Below are positions 12,188 to 25,440 of a DNA stretch of 64,000 bases, in pieces (positions within the stretch are counted from its first letter, which is position 1; every line of letters starts with the position of its first letter). The notes below the pieces were generated by a model that saw only the letters and a program-made list of their open reading frames with translations, did no database searches and was not told the origin of the DNA. The DNA is from Brasenia schreberi (Eukaryota > Streptophyta > Magnoliopsida > Nymphaeales > Cabombaceae): positions 2,802,501 through 2,866,500 of the forward strand of contig JAYKKT010000046.1 of NCBI GenBank assembly GCA_036023115.1, in the 5' to 3' direction. Made by a program: the position numbers and the translations under genes.

Positions 12188-13066
12188 TTATATACATAAA
12201 AATGACCCTTCAGACATTTACCTTAGGTCGTCCTTTGTGGTAAAGTTAAAAGAAAAATGACCGTTGTTTTACATGAGGTAACTTAATACAGTTATCTTTT
12301 ACACATGGTTTGAGTAAAAACTTTACAAATGTTATTCAACAAGCTTTATGAACCGAGCTGTTGAACATGCCATATTCATGTCCAGGCGCAAGAGGTTTAA
12401 TGATGAAACATGAGAGGGTGGATTGATATAGGATGGCAATATTGACCTGAAACCAACCCGACCCGAATGGGCCGGGGAATGCCTAATCCAATCTCTTTTA
12501 AATCACCACTTTGTCATTTAACTTCCATCCATAAGCCAGGCAGGGCTGGTAAATATGGGCTGAGCCGCTCAGTACATAGTTTGGTGCATCCCTGGCTTGT
12601 TCATGTGGGATGAACAGGTCAGGTGCAAGACAGATAACAATTATACCTGGCCGGCTCCTATAGAGGTTCGGGTTCTCTTTTTTCCTATATAATGTGTATG
12701 TGTGTGAACTAGAACCTACAACCTCGACACATACATACACATACATTCCAATACTCACTCACTCCCTCAGTGGCGGATCTACATTTAGCCAAGTGAGCCG
12801 TTCGTCCACCTGAATTTTTAAAAATCAACTTAAAGTTTGTAGCCCATCGTAGGATCCATAGCCTATAATACATAGTTTGCTCCACCCAAAACCGTTCAAG
12901 GGGCTATTCATCTCATACAGAAAGAATTTCTATCTCAAAAAAAGAAAAAAAGGAGATGCAAAAGTATTCATGTGTGATGGGATGTATGCATGCTAGAATC
13001 ATTATATATATAATGTATGTAAATATATGCATACACATGTGTGCATGCGGACACACACATAGATGC

Positions 13067-13067
<1 letters not shown>
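12188..13067. other. No gene recognised
   Basis: Only short ORFs without recognisable features. The segment near 12500-12660 (CAGGGCTGGTAAATATGGGC..GGTCAGG) and an inverted partner near 13190-13310 (CATAAACAAGCCAGGGGC..ACTAGTTTATGGATGG) read as the two ends of a degenerate foldback repeat. Confidence 0.3.

Positions 13068-13121
<54 letters not shown>
13068..13121. repeat. Compound microsatellite (TA)n(TG)n
   Basis: About 16 bp of TA followed by about 38 bp of TG. Confidence 0.95.
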
Positions 13122-13122
<1 letters not shown>

Positions 13123-13642
13123 CTTGTTCATGTTCCTTTCATTATTTGTCAAGAAAAGAGAACCCAAACCCATAGCCACCCATCAAGGTTGAATATAAGT
13201 ATTGCCCGTTCCATACCTGCTCCATTGCCATCCCTAAACATAAACAAGCCAGGGGCTAGCCGGACTATGTAACGAGCGGCTCAGCCCATTCACCGGTCCT
13301 ACCCCTAGTTTATGGATGGAAGTTAATGACAAAGCAGTTGTTTATTAGGAAGGGTGTCTATCATCCAGCCACAGTTGCATATATTATTGAATCCAAGCCG
13401 GTGAGACCGTTCCATTGTCTGCCCTTCAGGACCCTGTTTGTGTCATGGAACTTCAAGAAACTCGTCGTTGTGAAACTTCGTGAAATTGAAATTCATAAGA
13501 TGACACACCAAGTTCCATGGCGCTACTAGTTCAATGTAATCTTATTTAAAATTTGAATTCCTATGAATAATTTTCTAGGAACATATAGGGAATACACTTA
13601 CAAGGGTAAGAATCAGCACTTTAGAAGTTGACCCACCGAAAT

Positions 13643-13646
<4 letters not shown>

Positions 13647-13728
<82 letters not shown>
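13647..13728. repeat. Compound microsatellite (TA)n(GA)n
   Basis: About 50 bp of TA then about 31 bp of GA, immediately left of a family A MITE-like element. Confidence 0.95.
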
Positions 13729-13730
<2 letters not shown>

Positions 13731-13925
13731 TAGTGCATGCACACATCCATCCATGCCCTAATTTTCTTAGTTCAATATTTAAAGCCAAAAGCGAATAATA
13801 TCTTATGCATTTAATGCACCGGTAAAAGTATTAAGGTACTTTTTTATTTTGAAATTTTAATTTCAATTACTGATCTTATCGATCCAACAGTTGAGATCTT
13901 TAAAAATGTTTAAGCATGAATTTAT
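13729..13925 (+). mobile_element. MITE-like element, family A copy
   Basis: The left end is AACTAGTGCATGCACACATC. The right end AAATGTTTAAGCATGAAT.. TATGCATATGAACTATG reads as its inverted partner. The centre has GGTAAAAGTATTAAGGTACTT foldback words. Left boundary meets GA; right boundary lies about 30 bp from the next long TA tract. Confidence 0.55.
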
Positions 13926-13953
13926 ATGCATATGAACTATGTTCTCTATGTAC

Positions 13954-14345
<392 letters not shown>

Positions 14346-15216
14346 TCTCTATATAATAATTGGCAACACCAGACGGTTAAGCTGAACCAGACCCAATAAT
14401 TGGCAAATTTCGTGTGTGTGGTGGGAGAGATCACTCTTCCATCTGTCAAATTCAGAGGAACATCATATTAGGCAAACATGTAGCGCAACCTAGTTGGTAT
14501 CGATACAATTAAGGACCTTCAAATTTATGCAAATGAAAACCATCCACAAATCCAAATGCTAACTATTTGGACAGATGCTCCTTGATGGATCGTACACTTA
14601 AATTTATTAACTCTCTCTCTCTCTCACACACACACACTCACACGAACAAAAATGACACGTTAAAACTTCTTATCTCGCAAAGCACAAGAGACGCGTTTTT
14701 ACACAACTTCGAATCTTTTTTTCACGTTTCTTTGTTTCCCATGATTTTGGGCGTCTTATTCATCCAAAGATTCGACTTCCACACGCTTGAATCTTAATTT
14801 CCTAACAGATATACTGCTCCATGTAAAAATTGTTAACCTTCTGTTGTCCCACAAACTTAAGATAGATAAAAATGTCATGCTCAAGCATCGAACACATATA
14901 CATACGACATTGCCTCAACGGGCCGGACCAACTCTGAGAAATCAGCAGGGAAATGCTGGTTTATATCGTTGATACAATAGCAACAAAAGAGACAACTACT
15001 GTAAATTAGAAGACAAAAATTATTTAACACTGTTATAGGATAAACAGGAGAATGACATTACATTGATCATAAATGAAAGAATGAAAGCCGAATTCAGTAT
15101 AGCAACTGAGATGCGGGGATCTTGGATCTACAGAAACATCAAAGGCAAGCCTTCACTTGTTCAACTCTGGTCCTAACCTTCGTACTCAATTCCTCAAAAG
15201 GCATATATGTTCCTTT

Positions 15217-18027
15217 CTATGCCCCAACGGTGACAGTGAACAAGTAGAGTTTCAGCACAACAGCAAGAGCGACCTGCAGCAAGAAGATGCCAGCAACAAT
15301 GAAAACCCAGCTCTCGCCCGCAGATTTGATGTGTGTCCGAAGGTTAAGAGCCACAAAGCATGCAGACAGAAACCCTGCAACACCAGCTACCACCCACCTA
15401 AAGATTTCGATCGGCACGATAGATAGACACTACAGATAAAAGTACAGCAAATTTCAGATATACCAACTTAGGTTGCCACTTCCAATTCAGTTAAGTTTGA
15501 GGACAAGGCATACTCACAGAGGCAGGAATAAAAATAAAGAGTGAATAGCCGTACAAGCACCAGAGCTGAACAAGGCCGGATGGAACCGAGAAGTACTTCA
15601 GAATGAGATACAGGCCGAGGGGAACAACAGTGACATAGCCATAGAACAATCCTGCTGACCAAGTAACTAGGTTTATATCATAATTCCACTCCTTTTTTTG
15701 CACCTTGTGTGCAATATAGGTAACAAACGTCCCTATGGTTGCCGCTACAAAGATTAGGGTGGTGCAGATCCAGAACGGCCCATACCTGAGAAGATAAAAA
15801 AGATCAACCTTTTTAATAGAAAACTCTCAGAATCCAGTCCTTAAATTCAGGCGACTCAGTTCAGTAAACGTGCCACACAAGCAGATTATACCTGCCTAAT
15901 TTGCATAAAAGGTACTGATTCGGATTTTCAAGTCCTACGGTATTATATTTACCTTGAATACAGCTAAATTACTTTTACGCGTGAATGAATTCATCCATCA
16001 CATGAAGTTGGGGTAGAAACACATATATGGATAGATTAATTATCATCCCATCACCAGAAAGTCATGCTAGAGGATACATTTATCAATCATTTTTGTATCA
16101 TGATTCCTGGCAATATGTGATAAACACATTCAGCCTAGGAATCGACAGCGATACGACAAAAGCAAATGAATGATAAAGGACCTCAGGCAAACCAAAGAGA
16201 CGGTTTTCCTATGAGTTCCTGACGTTCCACATAAAAAGGGTTGACTGAAAAAAGTAACATCTCCATAGAACATATCCATCAGCCAGCAGTGAAGAAGATC
16301 CACTGCACAAATACATAACCCCTGGTCAAAATGCAAGATGCACTAGAAGCTTTCTAGGAAAGAACTTTGAATTTTGAAGACCCCTTCGGTTCTTAATGAA
16401 ATAAAAGTACTTCAGCCACAAAACCCAAATAATGAGCGCCAATATGAAGTCTATCAAAAGAAAATGCCTCGGAATGCTAACTCTATTTTGTCATCTGAAT
16501 GGACAAAAGCATTTTTATGATGCTCTATGATATGGCAGCTTCAATCCTGAGAGAAACCACTCCTTGCAAAAACTTCTGTGAGAAGGCACCTGAAGCTCTA
16601 GCTCATTCAACAGGCAGTTCCAGCTATTCAAAGCACAGGTTGACCATATAGCAACCGCATTCAACATAACTCAGAACCAACTAGAGATAAATAACCTGAT
16701 CCAAACAAAAGACTTGCACCAGATGCAATACCTGGACAGGCAGAGATGAAAAATCCCAGCCTGTGGGTTGAGATGGCTATGTGAAGATAAAGAGCAGCTA
16801 GAATTTTTACCTTCAACACATACTTCTAAGTGCATAAACATACCCTGAAGAACGTAATGGACTAATGAGATTGACTAAAAGCAATAGCTGGTAAAAAACA
16901 ACAAAGATCAAATAAAGATAAAAAATAACGAAAAGGAGTTGCAATACTAGCCAAAGTGAGATGCCGCATAGCCTATTTACACAAAGTTACCAAGTCACAT
17001 ATTTCTTGGAAGCCATAGTGCTAAACTACCGAATCAAGCTTGTGGTTCACATAAGTACATATAAACCAAATTTTCATAAGCAGGAAGAAGATTAGTTTTG
17101 CTTCAAGCAAGCCACGCCGAAATGTTCAAATAAAGCAACTCACAGATCAGGGTTGTTACTAGTCTTTTCGGAAAAGTTTGCCTTGAAAGGAACCATGGAA
17201 TCCATAATCCTTTCCACGACGTCTGATGTATCAACATCGAAATATGGCTTGTAAGCTGCAACTGAGAATATTCTGAACCAGCCCGTCTGCTGACTCTCAT
17301 CGCTACTGCTTCCTGCAGCTGGTTTTGAAAACGTATCTAACAAATAGCAACAAAAGTAATTCAATTATCAAATTTCCCACGGAAACCTAAAGCAAGATTT
17401 ATCATGCATTATGAAGCAACCCGAGAGCCGAATCATTCTCAGATCTAATGAAAATTCAGCACCAAGAAACCGTGCTCGATTCAGAAATTAACCACCAATA
17501 AGCCTAAAATCCGAAACGAGAGTTCATACCGTCAGCATCAGTGGGAGGCCGATGGGACCCAGAAATCTTGCCCTGGGCATCACTTGGAGGAAACGTCTGA
17601 AGATTGGAATCTGCATACACAATTCAATAACACCCACAAGTTCTTATCAGTAGATCCAAGGCCCAAACCCCAACACTTCTCGACAACAAAATCTTTGTAA
17701 AAAGTTCAAGTTATGAGCCAAGTGTCAGCTCGAGCTCGAGAAGAACAAGTACCTGAGAATTTCAACGTGACGTGGTCGGGCCCTGCAACAGCCTGCAATT
17801 CAATCAGAAATAACAAGATCTAAGAAACCCAAATTGAAAATGTCAATGTGGAAGTAAAAATCAAAGACTAAAACCCCAATCAGAGAATATTTCTGACAGA
17901 TAGAAGGATCTCGGTAAAGGTAAAACAGATGCAAGGAGAATGAAGGAGAGAACAGATGTGATCTTACTGGGACCGAACCGGAAACCTTCTGGGCATCGAG
18001 ACTCGTGTATCCGCTACCAGACATCAT
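15217..18027 (-). CDS. Yip1-domain integral membrane protein (284 aa, six exons)
   Basis: Exons on the minus strand: 18027-17968, 17792-17753, 17610-17530, 17336-17144, 15785-15518 and 15429-15217, all with GT-AG borders. They join to 855 nt (284 aa plus stop). The N-terminal 120 residues are soluble and Ser/Gly/Asp-rich. The Yip1 signature DLYGPFW lies at residues 124-130 and YGYVTVVP at 173-180. Five hydrophobic spans are seen at about 130-150, 165-187, 196-221, 226-244 and 255-275, the family's normal topology. Yip1-family proteins act in Golgi/TGN membranes with Rab GTPases in vesicle traffic; N-terminal and loop words resemble the plant YIPF1/YIP5-type branch. The start could be Met1 or Met2. 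The fourth intron is long (1358 bp) and free of recognisable genes. A (CT)n run at about 18085-18105 lies in the probable 5' UTR. Confidence 0.92.
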
Positions 18028-18261
18028 CTTCGAAGCTCAACTGCTTACAGAAGAATAAACATTTATTCACAAAATGAACAAAGGACTCTCTCTCTCTCTC
18101 TCTCTGCCTCCCACCAGCCGTTAGATTTGTGTGAATGGAAAGTTAAAACAAAAAAATAAAAAGAAAAAGGAACATGGATCGGATCTTTACGGAAATCCGA
18201 AAATTGTATGGATTGGATCTGGTATGATATGGGTGCAAGGTGTACATGAACCGAGTCCTGC

Positions 18262-18526
18262 GGTTGAGGGGAGCTGAATGCACTTCGCTAAGATGTCATT
18301 GGCATCTGGTTCGTTCCTCACAAGAGGTCACAAGCTTGACATCCCGTACGCAGCAGCAGAAGAGGAGCCCTATTACCATCTTGAACTGAGCAACTTTGAG
18401 ACCCGGAGGGCGAGGTTAACCCGACTTGGCTGGATGATTAAGCCCTTGGAGGTCTTCATGTGCAGCATAGTTCGGGAAATTGGCTACCCTGATGACTTCA
18501 AGTGGATGTCTCAATAAATCAAGTAG
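18262..18526 (+). pseudogene. SAR1 last-exon fragment, inverted relative to the neighbouring SAR1 gene
   Basis: This plus-strand segment aligns along its whole length with the 3' part of SAR1 exon 3 (20540-20220 minus). Shared words include GAGCTG, TCATTGGCAT, the KLDIPYAA block (KIDIPYAA in the gene), [11 protein letters not shown] and FKWMSQ. It is broken. CTCTCA of the gene reads CGCTAA here, giving a stop. Two bases are missing just after it. The terminal Tyr codon TAT is TAA. The central [10 protein letters not shown] region is scrambled. Because the homology lies inside one exon, it cannot show whether the copy arose through RNA or DNA. It lies 235 bp upstream of the Yip1-family start codon, in that gene's putative promoter. 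From 18527 to 20219 no gene is supported. Confidence 0.88.
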
Positions 18527-20219
18527 TAATTCACCACTTTGAAAAGTGAATCTAGGCTATGCTCATTTATGAAAGGATCGGATCCAGTACATAATCTGAG
18601 TGTAAAGTCAAGGTGTAATATCAACGAGGTTATAGGTCTCCATTGCACGCACACGCACACACACATGCGCGAAGAAACAAACAAACAGACAAGCAAAAAA
18701 CACATCCATTGTTTTCAACGTTGGATCTTTTGTGATCATTCATTCATTGGTATATCCGAAACATCTTTATTAGGGTGCATTGGCAACTCCAGTATCATTC
18801 ATCCATTCGTCAAGTTGGACCCTAAATGGTGTATCCAAAGCAACCGAATGCCTAAAAACTTTCAACCCCATAAATAGTGGGAAAAAGATTCCCAATTCTA
18901 GCTAAGACATCAGCTCAGATCTGTTATTGACCAAAAACCCAGATTGGGAGAGGGGAAAAAAAAACCATCCGCATCAAAGAACTCGCAGCGCCACCATTTA
19001 GGTTACCTTAAAGATCTTCAAGTTGAAAGAGGTTGCAAGTTTGAAACCAGACATCCTTTGCAATCGATGTACATGTTAAGCAAAACCCTCGTGAGATCTT
19101 ACCGCTGAATCCATCCGTTCAACACCCTTCCAAATGCAACTCAATTCCATGTCCAATTCAAAAAGGATCCATCAATTTCATGAGTCCTATTTTCAGAGCA
19201 AAGCACAGATGCATTAACAGGCAGAAACTCATGGCAAACTATTCTCAATGAGTGAGACAACAAACTAAGACCAAGCTTATGCCCCACACCAAGTAGATCG
19301 GGCTGCGCAGATTCGTAGTTGACTTTATAGCCTTTTAAATAAGGGGAATATAGCGAGAAATGAAGGGAGGGGAAACGCGTCTTATGTCAACATTGCACTT
19401 CTCGGCCAACATTGGGATGTCCAATTCGTAGATTTAATCACCTTCTTTTATCAAGTTGAAGCAGCACCCGGGTCAAAAAACCATTTGCAGCTCACGGAAG
19501 CCCACGACGTCGTTGGTCACAATAACGACCAGTTTTTTGTGAAGGAAGCTACGGTGTTCTGAAGCTGACACAAACAGGAACAAACTAGATTTGGATCATT
19601 CAGTCATGATCCAAATCCAACCAGCTGCTACCTCCTGCTTTAGTAGAAAGAAATTACGGTCTGTGAGACCATACCTTAGCTGGGATTACCTCAATGAACT
19701 TGCTTGGGAAGAGGACAGGGCGGTTTCCATACTTGAAGATCACAGCACCATGCATGCTCACAGTAAAAGAAGAAGCCCATCAAACAAGAACTGCCATGCA
19801 ACCACTCTTCATACACGGATTCCAAAGAAAAACCAGTATGAGATACAGCTAGATTTCAATCAAATAACTCAAGATAAATTGATTATGAAACGGCGCACTT
19901 TAATCCACAATCATTCAACTATTCTACAAAAAATTGCAAGCCCTAGAGAACACGAAACTGATCAATGATCATGCAGCAGCTACAGCCCAAAAAAGATACA
20001 GCAAGACAAGTCCAGCCATGCAAAACCCGATCAAAATTACACCTTGGCTTTACACTCGCATTAAATACTGCAATTGGTCCTTCCGTATTGATTGTGATGC
20101 GGAGTAACCTAGAAAATGATAAAACAGAAAGGCCGTCTTCAAAAATAGTATCGAGTCTTTAGACACAAATATGCGGATGACCATAGCCGATATCCCTTTT
20201 ACCAACCAGTGGTCACTTA

Positions 20220-23200
20220 CTACTTGATATATTGGGACATCCACTTGAAGCCATCACCATAGCCCATCTTGCGAACTATACTGCACATGAAGACCTCTAA
20301 GGGCCTAACGTTTGAGTCGGTCAGGTTCACCTTGCCCTTCCCGGTGGTGAAGTTGCTCAGCCCAAGATGGTAGCGAAGCTCCTCCTCTGATGCTGCATAC
20401 GGAATGTCGATCTTGTTACCAAGCACTAGGAACGGAACATATGCCAATGAGTCATCTGAGAGCAAAGCGTCCAGCTCCTTCTTCGACTCTGCAAAACGCT
20501 CTTTATCGGCTGCATCCACTAGGTATACCACAGCATCCACCTGAAGTATCAATGTCAGGCAGTCAGAAAAGGGAATAAAACGAGGGAACTCATAGGTAAC
20601 TACACGAATCAAAAGTAAAATATAAATCATGTCTATGGGTTGACGATATGAGCATGGAATCTAAAGGATGCTGTCAAAATTTACTGATGAAAGAGTGGGT
20701 AAAAGGACAGTATCAGTGGGAAGAACCCATAAGGAAAACAAATGAGAAATATATTAGGAAAAGGATCGAGAAGGAAAAAGCCTATTAGTGGAAGACTACA
20801 AGAAGAAAATGAATGTCACCAAGATTGACCATACACTATAACATAGAATGTATGCAGTACTAACTACTAACTTGGCACTTTCGAACTTTGGAAGCACATT
20901 TCACAAAACGGAACCGAATGCACCTTGGATGGAAGACGAAATGTGAGCTACTTATTCCCCCACATGAACCAGAATTATGTTCAAAGCGAGCAATCTCACC
21001 TACTAAATTTTTTTACTGCCTCTATCCAGATACACCATTTGGTACGCTAATGTCTGGAGAAATCTTAGCCTACCAAATCCTAGATGCAGACAAAAATTTT
21101 CAATCTAGAGTTCGGTTTACCATCAGCACCACCCAGAGTCAAACTGGTATTCCTACAGTATGACAATATCGTTCATCAAACTGACTGTTATCAACTCGTC
21201 TAGAAACAAACACTTCTCTACCCAGCTAGAGTGACAGAAATTGCAAGGGAGGGGAGAGATGCAGCAGGAAACTGGTTTGGGGGTTGCACGCTGTGGCGCC
21301 CATGTGACACTACCGTACACTTTACATGGTACTTCTTGCATGTCCAACTGAACACTACTATTTTAGATGTCTTTTATCTAAAATGTATAAATATAGTTAC
21401 CAAATGGTATCACATGTCAGCCGTCAGGTTTATTTTCAGGGATATAAAATGAACATCGAACTCAATCTTTAACGGCTTGAAGAACTGGCTATACCAAATT
21501 ACACAAGCATATATGTTTGTCTGAATGCCATTTTCTAGAAAAAATTCTGAAATGTCATCAATTATGTGAACTCATATCCATCAATAATTTATCAACGTTC
21601 AATACCACATACACCACCTACCACTGAATGTTGCATTGAATTTATTATGAAAGGTACTCGTCATAATTTCCTAATGGTTCCACATTTTGATGTGTTAAAT
21701 AAAGTACATAAGTAAGTATTATATACATTGCTTTGCATCAATTCTTACTGAATGCCAATTAAAACATGAAAGTTAACTCAGTATTTCCTGCATATAAGCC
21801 TAACTTACATGATGAACATAACTGAGAGTCCCGTCCTTCTAGAATCTAGAGTATATAACCCAAACAAAAGTAACACTTCCTTTTGATCTATGCATGTCCA
21901 ACCAAATATCCCTTGTGAGATCAATGGCAATTAGGATAGGAGAAACAACAATCTCATCTTCCTGGTATGGAATTATGAATACATTTTTAATCATCCTTTT
22001 TTACCCAAAAGAATGTGTCGCTTATAACAAGTTAATCAGAAGATATCCTAGTCACATGGAAGTGAGAGGATGACCATCCTCAAACACGAAAAGTAATGCA
22101 GAACTCTAAGACTTCATGCATAATAGAGTTACAGAAACACCCCACACGGAGACAATATAATAAAACAGTTAAGCTTCTTCCTGATCATACTCCATCAGAG
22201 CTGTCAAGCTTAAATTTAGTCAGCAAAGACTTCTTGTGAATGAGAATGTAAAATGCCAAGAGCGTCACTCAAACTGATATTAGACTACAAGGATATACCG
22301 ATCCCATGAAGCAGACTATCAACTACTCGACGGGCAGCAGAAGCAGGAAAAATCTATACATTGGTCAATAGTCAATATGACCAAATATTCAATGAAAGCA
22401 AAAGGCTACTCACCTTCGCGTAATAATCTTTCCATACCCGCCGAGCAATCTGATGGCCACCAAGGTCAAATGCCTTGAAATTTATTTTCCCAATGCTCAA
22501 TTCCTCCGAGGTTGGATACTGAGTAGGCTGATGTTGCACCAACCTCTACAAAACCAAAATCCAGATGAGTTCAAAGGGGAGGGTGAACAAGTAACAAGCA
22601 ATGAAAAGGATCAATATGATCCTGGAAAAATCCTTTTGTAGAGCTTAAGAAAGGTTTTCAACTCGTGGAAGATTCAAATAAATAATATAATTGATTCACT
22701 TGTTGTCATGGGATTTTCTTGAATACCATTCTTCGAAAAAACAGGTATAAAAAAAGTAACACGAAATGTCAAGAATTAACAGGAAAATGTTCTGGATTGA
22801 AGACCAACAGAACTTCTTGAACAAAAAGCCTAAACGGAAGGCGAATAAAAGAATAAGATCCGCAGTATAAATACGTAAGATGTACAACATGCTGCGTTGA
22901 AAGATCTAGGCCCCGTTGCAACACGCGATTCGTAATGATCCAAGCATTGAAACAAGATAGTTCACCCGGTAAAAAAGAAAAAGAAAGATAACGACTAACA
23001 AGAACTCATAGATCAGCTCCACTTCTTCTTCGAGCAGAAACGCAAAAAATGAAACCACAAGGAAATGTGCAAGATAAAAAGAAAAACAACAAAGCTAAAC
23101 TTGCATAAAAAAACGAGAGAAGTCAAAACCCTAACCTCATCCTTCAGCATATGAAGGAGTGTCGTCTTCCCGGCGTTATCCAACCCCAAGAAGAGGATCT

Positions 23201-23264
23201 TGGCCTCCTTCTTCCACAACCCTAAAGACGCAAGAACCCCGTAAAACCAATCGACGAGAAACAT
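20220..23264 (-). CDS. SAR1: SAR1 small GTPase, COPII coat assembly (193 aa, three coding exons)
   Basis: Exons 23264-23136, 22545-22414 and 20540-20220 (minus) join perfectly to 582 nt, 193 aa, the standard SAR1 length. The N-terminal amphipathic membrane anchor [17 protein letters not shown] is intact. Nucleotide motifs: GLDNAGKT (27-34), DLGGHQ (70-75, with catalytic His74) and NKID (129-132). The C-terminus ends QYIK. SAR1-GTP inserts into ER membrane and recruits Sec23/24, then Sec13/31, to bud COPII vesicles. An in-frame ATG eight codons upstream exists, but the canonical MFLVDW start is preferred. Codon 98 is Ala where I expect Tyr in most plant SAR1 (LVDAYDKERF), a mild difference. 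Intron 2 is 1.9 kb. The gene looks functional. A degenerate copy of its last exon lies 1.7 kb downstream in inverse orientation. Confidence 0.97.
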
Positions 23265-24345
23265 CTTGGATTCTTTGTGTAACGACAATCCTACTTAGTC
23301 CTCCCGGAGATCCACAAGTCTCCGGCCGGATGAACCAGATCTGGCGACGGAGTACAAGATCTGAAAGGAAGGGAATCGCCGAGAGAAAGAGACAGAATTA
23401 CAGCAACAATGGAGAAACGAAAAGAGGGAAAACGGAATATTTATCAAACCGCTCGACTTGTTGATATGAACGGGAACCGTTTGACTTATTCATATTTCAA
23501 AGAAGCCTATCAAGATTTACGTTCTTGCATTTTACTCCTGACACGCGGGTTGGATCGGAGTCGGGTTCATGTTAAATCCGTCCCAATCCACACCGAGGAT
23601 ATGATAGATATAATAAATAATATTTTCTACATATTTCTCGATCACCTTAATTCAAATCCTTTATGTAATAATTTTTAAAGCTTTATTGATTCCTATGGTT
23701 TCAAAAGGTAGTTTGGTATAATATATAAACTCTTGTATTTTGTTTACTTTTTAGATGTTAAAAATAGTTATGAGTTGGTTACGGGTTTTGAACCCTAAGA
23801 CCCACGGGTCGGGTGGGCTTACCACCACCCACATTGGAGTTTGAGAACCATGAAGGATGATCTAAACTCTGCATGCCAATTTTTCAAAAAAAAAAAAAAC
23901 TTCGATGGCATGTAAGCTTTCTTTTTTGTGGATTTCGGCGCACCTCGCCCGTGATTAGGTCCACTATTGCATGGCAATATGATTCTTATATTGCATTAAC
24001 CCAAAGCATTACTGATTTGGACCTAATTAAGCAAAATGTGGTTGGTTTATCAAACCAGTTCATGACTTGACATTGGTCGAATGCTATTGCGAATTCCCTC
24101 TACATTTTGTATGTAGGCTTAACTAAACCTCATAGAGTTCAAACTCGGCGAAAAATAGACCTCCCTCGCCCTCGTCGTAGAGTGTTTCACAGTTCAAATC
24201 CTAGTTTCGGCGAAAGTTCGTGTTGATCCATACATGTGATGTGGATCTATACTTGTAATATCCATAGTTATGAACTTCTTAATGTGGCTTTGTTTACAAG
24301 ATCCTTGATCAAGATCTGAACTCATTGGTTCCAAACCAGGTATAC
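23265..24345. other. SAR1 5' flank; no further gene recognised
   Basis: 23265 to about 23450 is the likely SAR1 5' UTR and promoter (purine-rich on plus). Beyond it I see only short ORFs. A SINE-like fragment may lie at about 24120-24200, with TAGAGTTCAAACTCGG and CAGTTCAAATCCTAG, two B-box-like words. Confidence 0.3.
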
Positions 24346-24359
24346 TTAGGATATTTCTA

Positions 24360-24455
24360 GGAGGCCGAAGCCTAACACACATGCACCCTCCAGAAGTCGA
24401 ACTCCCCACCAGCAGTAATGGTGCTAGAGCGTCCTGCCGTTGAGCCAACGTTCTT
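24360..24455 (-). mobile_element. SINE-like repeat, family 1 copy d (best A-box)
   Basis: Minus strand: GTTGGCTCAACGGCAGGACG, whose TGGCTCAACGG is a good tRNA A-box match, then CTAGCACCATTACTGCTGG, GGGGAGTTCGACTTCTGG (B-box region) and the tail GTGTGTTAGGCTTCGGCCTC. This is the copy from which the family order is easiest to read. Confidence 0.55.
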
Positions 24456-24899
24456 GGAATGTGGAATTATTTAAGAAAAATGCAATCCATTTCCCCGAAG
24501 CTTTAAAGAATGTCATGTCCTTGGTGCATATCCACACAGAGCAAATGTGCCGTCCACTACCAGCCATTTATCTAATTGTCAAAAGTCATTTGCAATTTGC
24601 AAATTGTTTGAAAAGATTTACATAATAAAATCAAACAAAAGAAAGGCAAATCACTCTTTGGGAGTTTATTTTTATGAACAAGGGAAAAGTCTTTATAGTT
24701 GAGTAGACGGACTGAACTTGATCGTAGAGGCTTGTCCTTTCAAACGCGGTACATATTGTCCAACTGATAAATAAACCAGCAAGAAAAAGAGAAGGTTTCC
24801 GAACACTAAAAAGGAAGAAGAGGAAATAGTAATGCCTATTTTGTTGTTCTCCCGTCATAAGCAACAACAGCATGCCTACTCAGCTCTAGATTAATCAAA

Positions 24900-25440
24900 A
24901 CCAGTGGTTCCAAGCAATATTATAAATATTATATCGTATCATAAAATACGATACAATAATATCATATATCGACGCACATTGTGGTTCATTTAGCGTGATA
25001 TACGTTATGTATGATATTCATATCGTATATTAGAATAATATACAAACATTATGCTATATTTATTATATCATACAACTAACTATAAGTACTATATAAGTCA
25101 TTAGCTTTGGTGTACTAGCTAACAATAGACTGTAGAATTGCTGCAACTAGGCTCATTAGGCCTATTATAAAGTAGCAATACTCTAGTAGTGTATTAGTCA
25201 TTTATATTATATAAACAAGGTCCATGTCATCTTGGAAAAAGTAAGAATTTTGAAAATATAGTTTAAAATATTAATATACAATATTTTTAACAAAAAAGTT
25301 AAAGTAATAATTTAAAAAAAACTAAATAAAACAGGTCATGTATTGTACCATATAGTTCGATACAATATGATTATCATGTAGTGGTCCCTCTTTAGATATA
25401 GGATCCCGTATGATTTTTACAACATTGCTCCAAGCTATTG
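24900..25440. repeat. TATCGTAT-rich AT element, family E
   Basis: Dense ATATCGTAT, CGATACAAT and complementary words make the segment foldback-like. It begins GTTCCAAGCAATATTATAAA and ends near CAACATTGCTCCAAGC, which look like inverted ends. A related block lies at 42100-42960. No ORF. 25441-27200 holds a GGTTC-rich block (about 25430-25600) and a 20-bp tandem duplication (26113-26152), but no supported gene. Confidence 0.4.

Noticed and set aside
19591..20162. Two plus-strand ORFs of 125 and 65 codons downstream of SAR1
   Set aside because: No motif; lies in SAR1 3' flank on the opposite strand. A possible exon-like frame near 19492-19565 is too short to support.
22453..22641. Plus-strand ORF opposite SAR1 exon 2
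   Set aside because: Antisense shadow of the GTPase exon.
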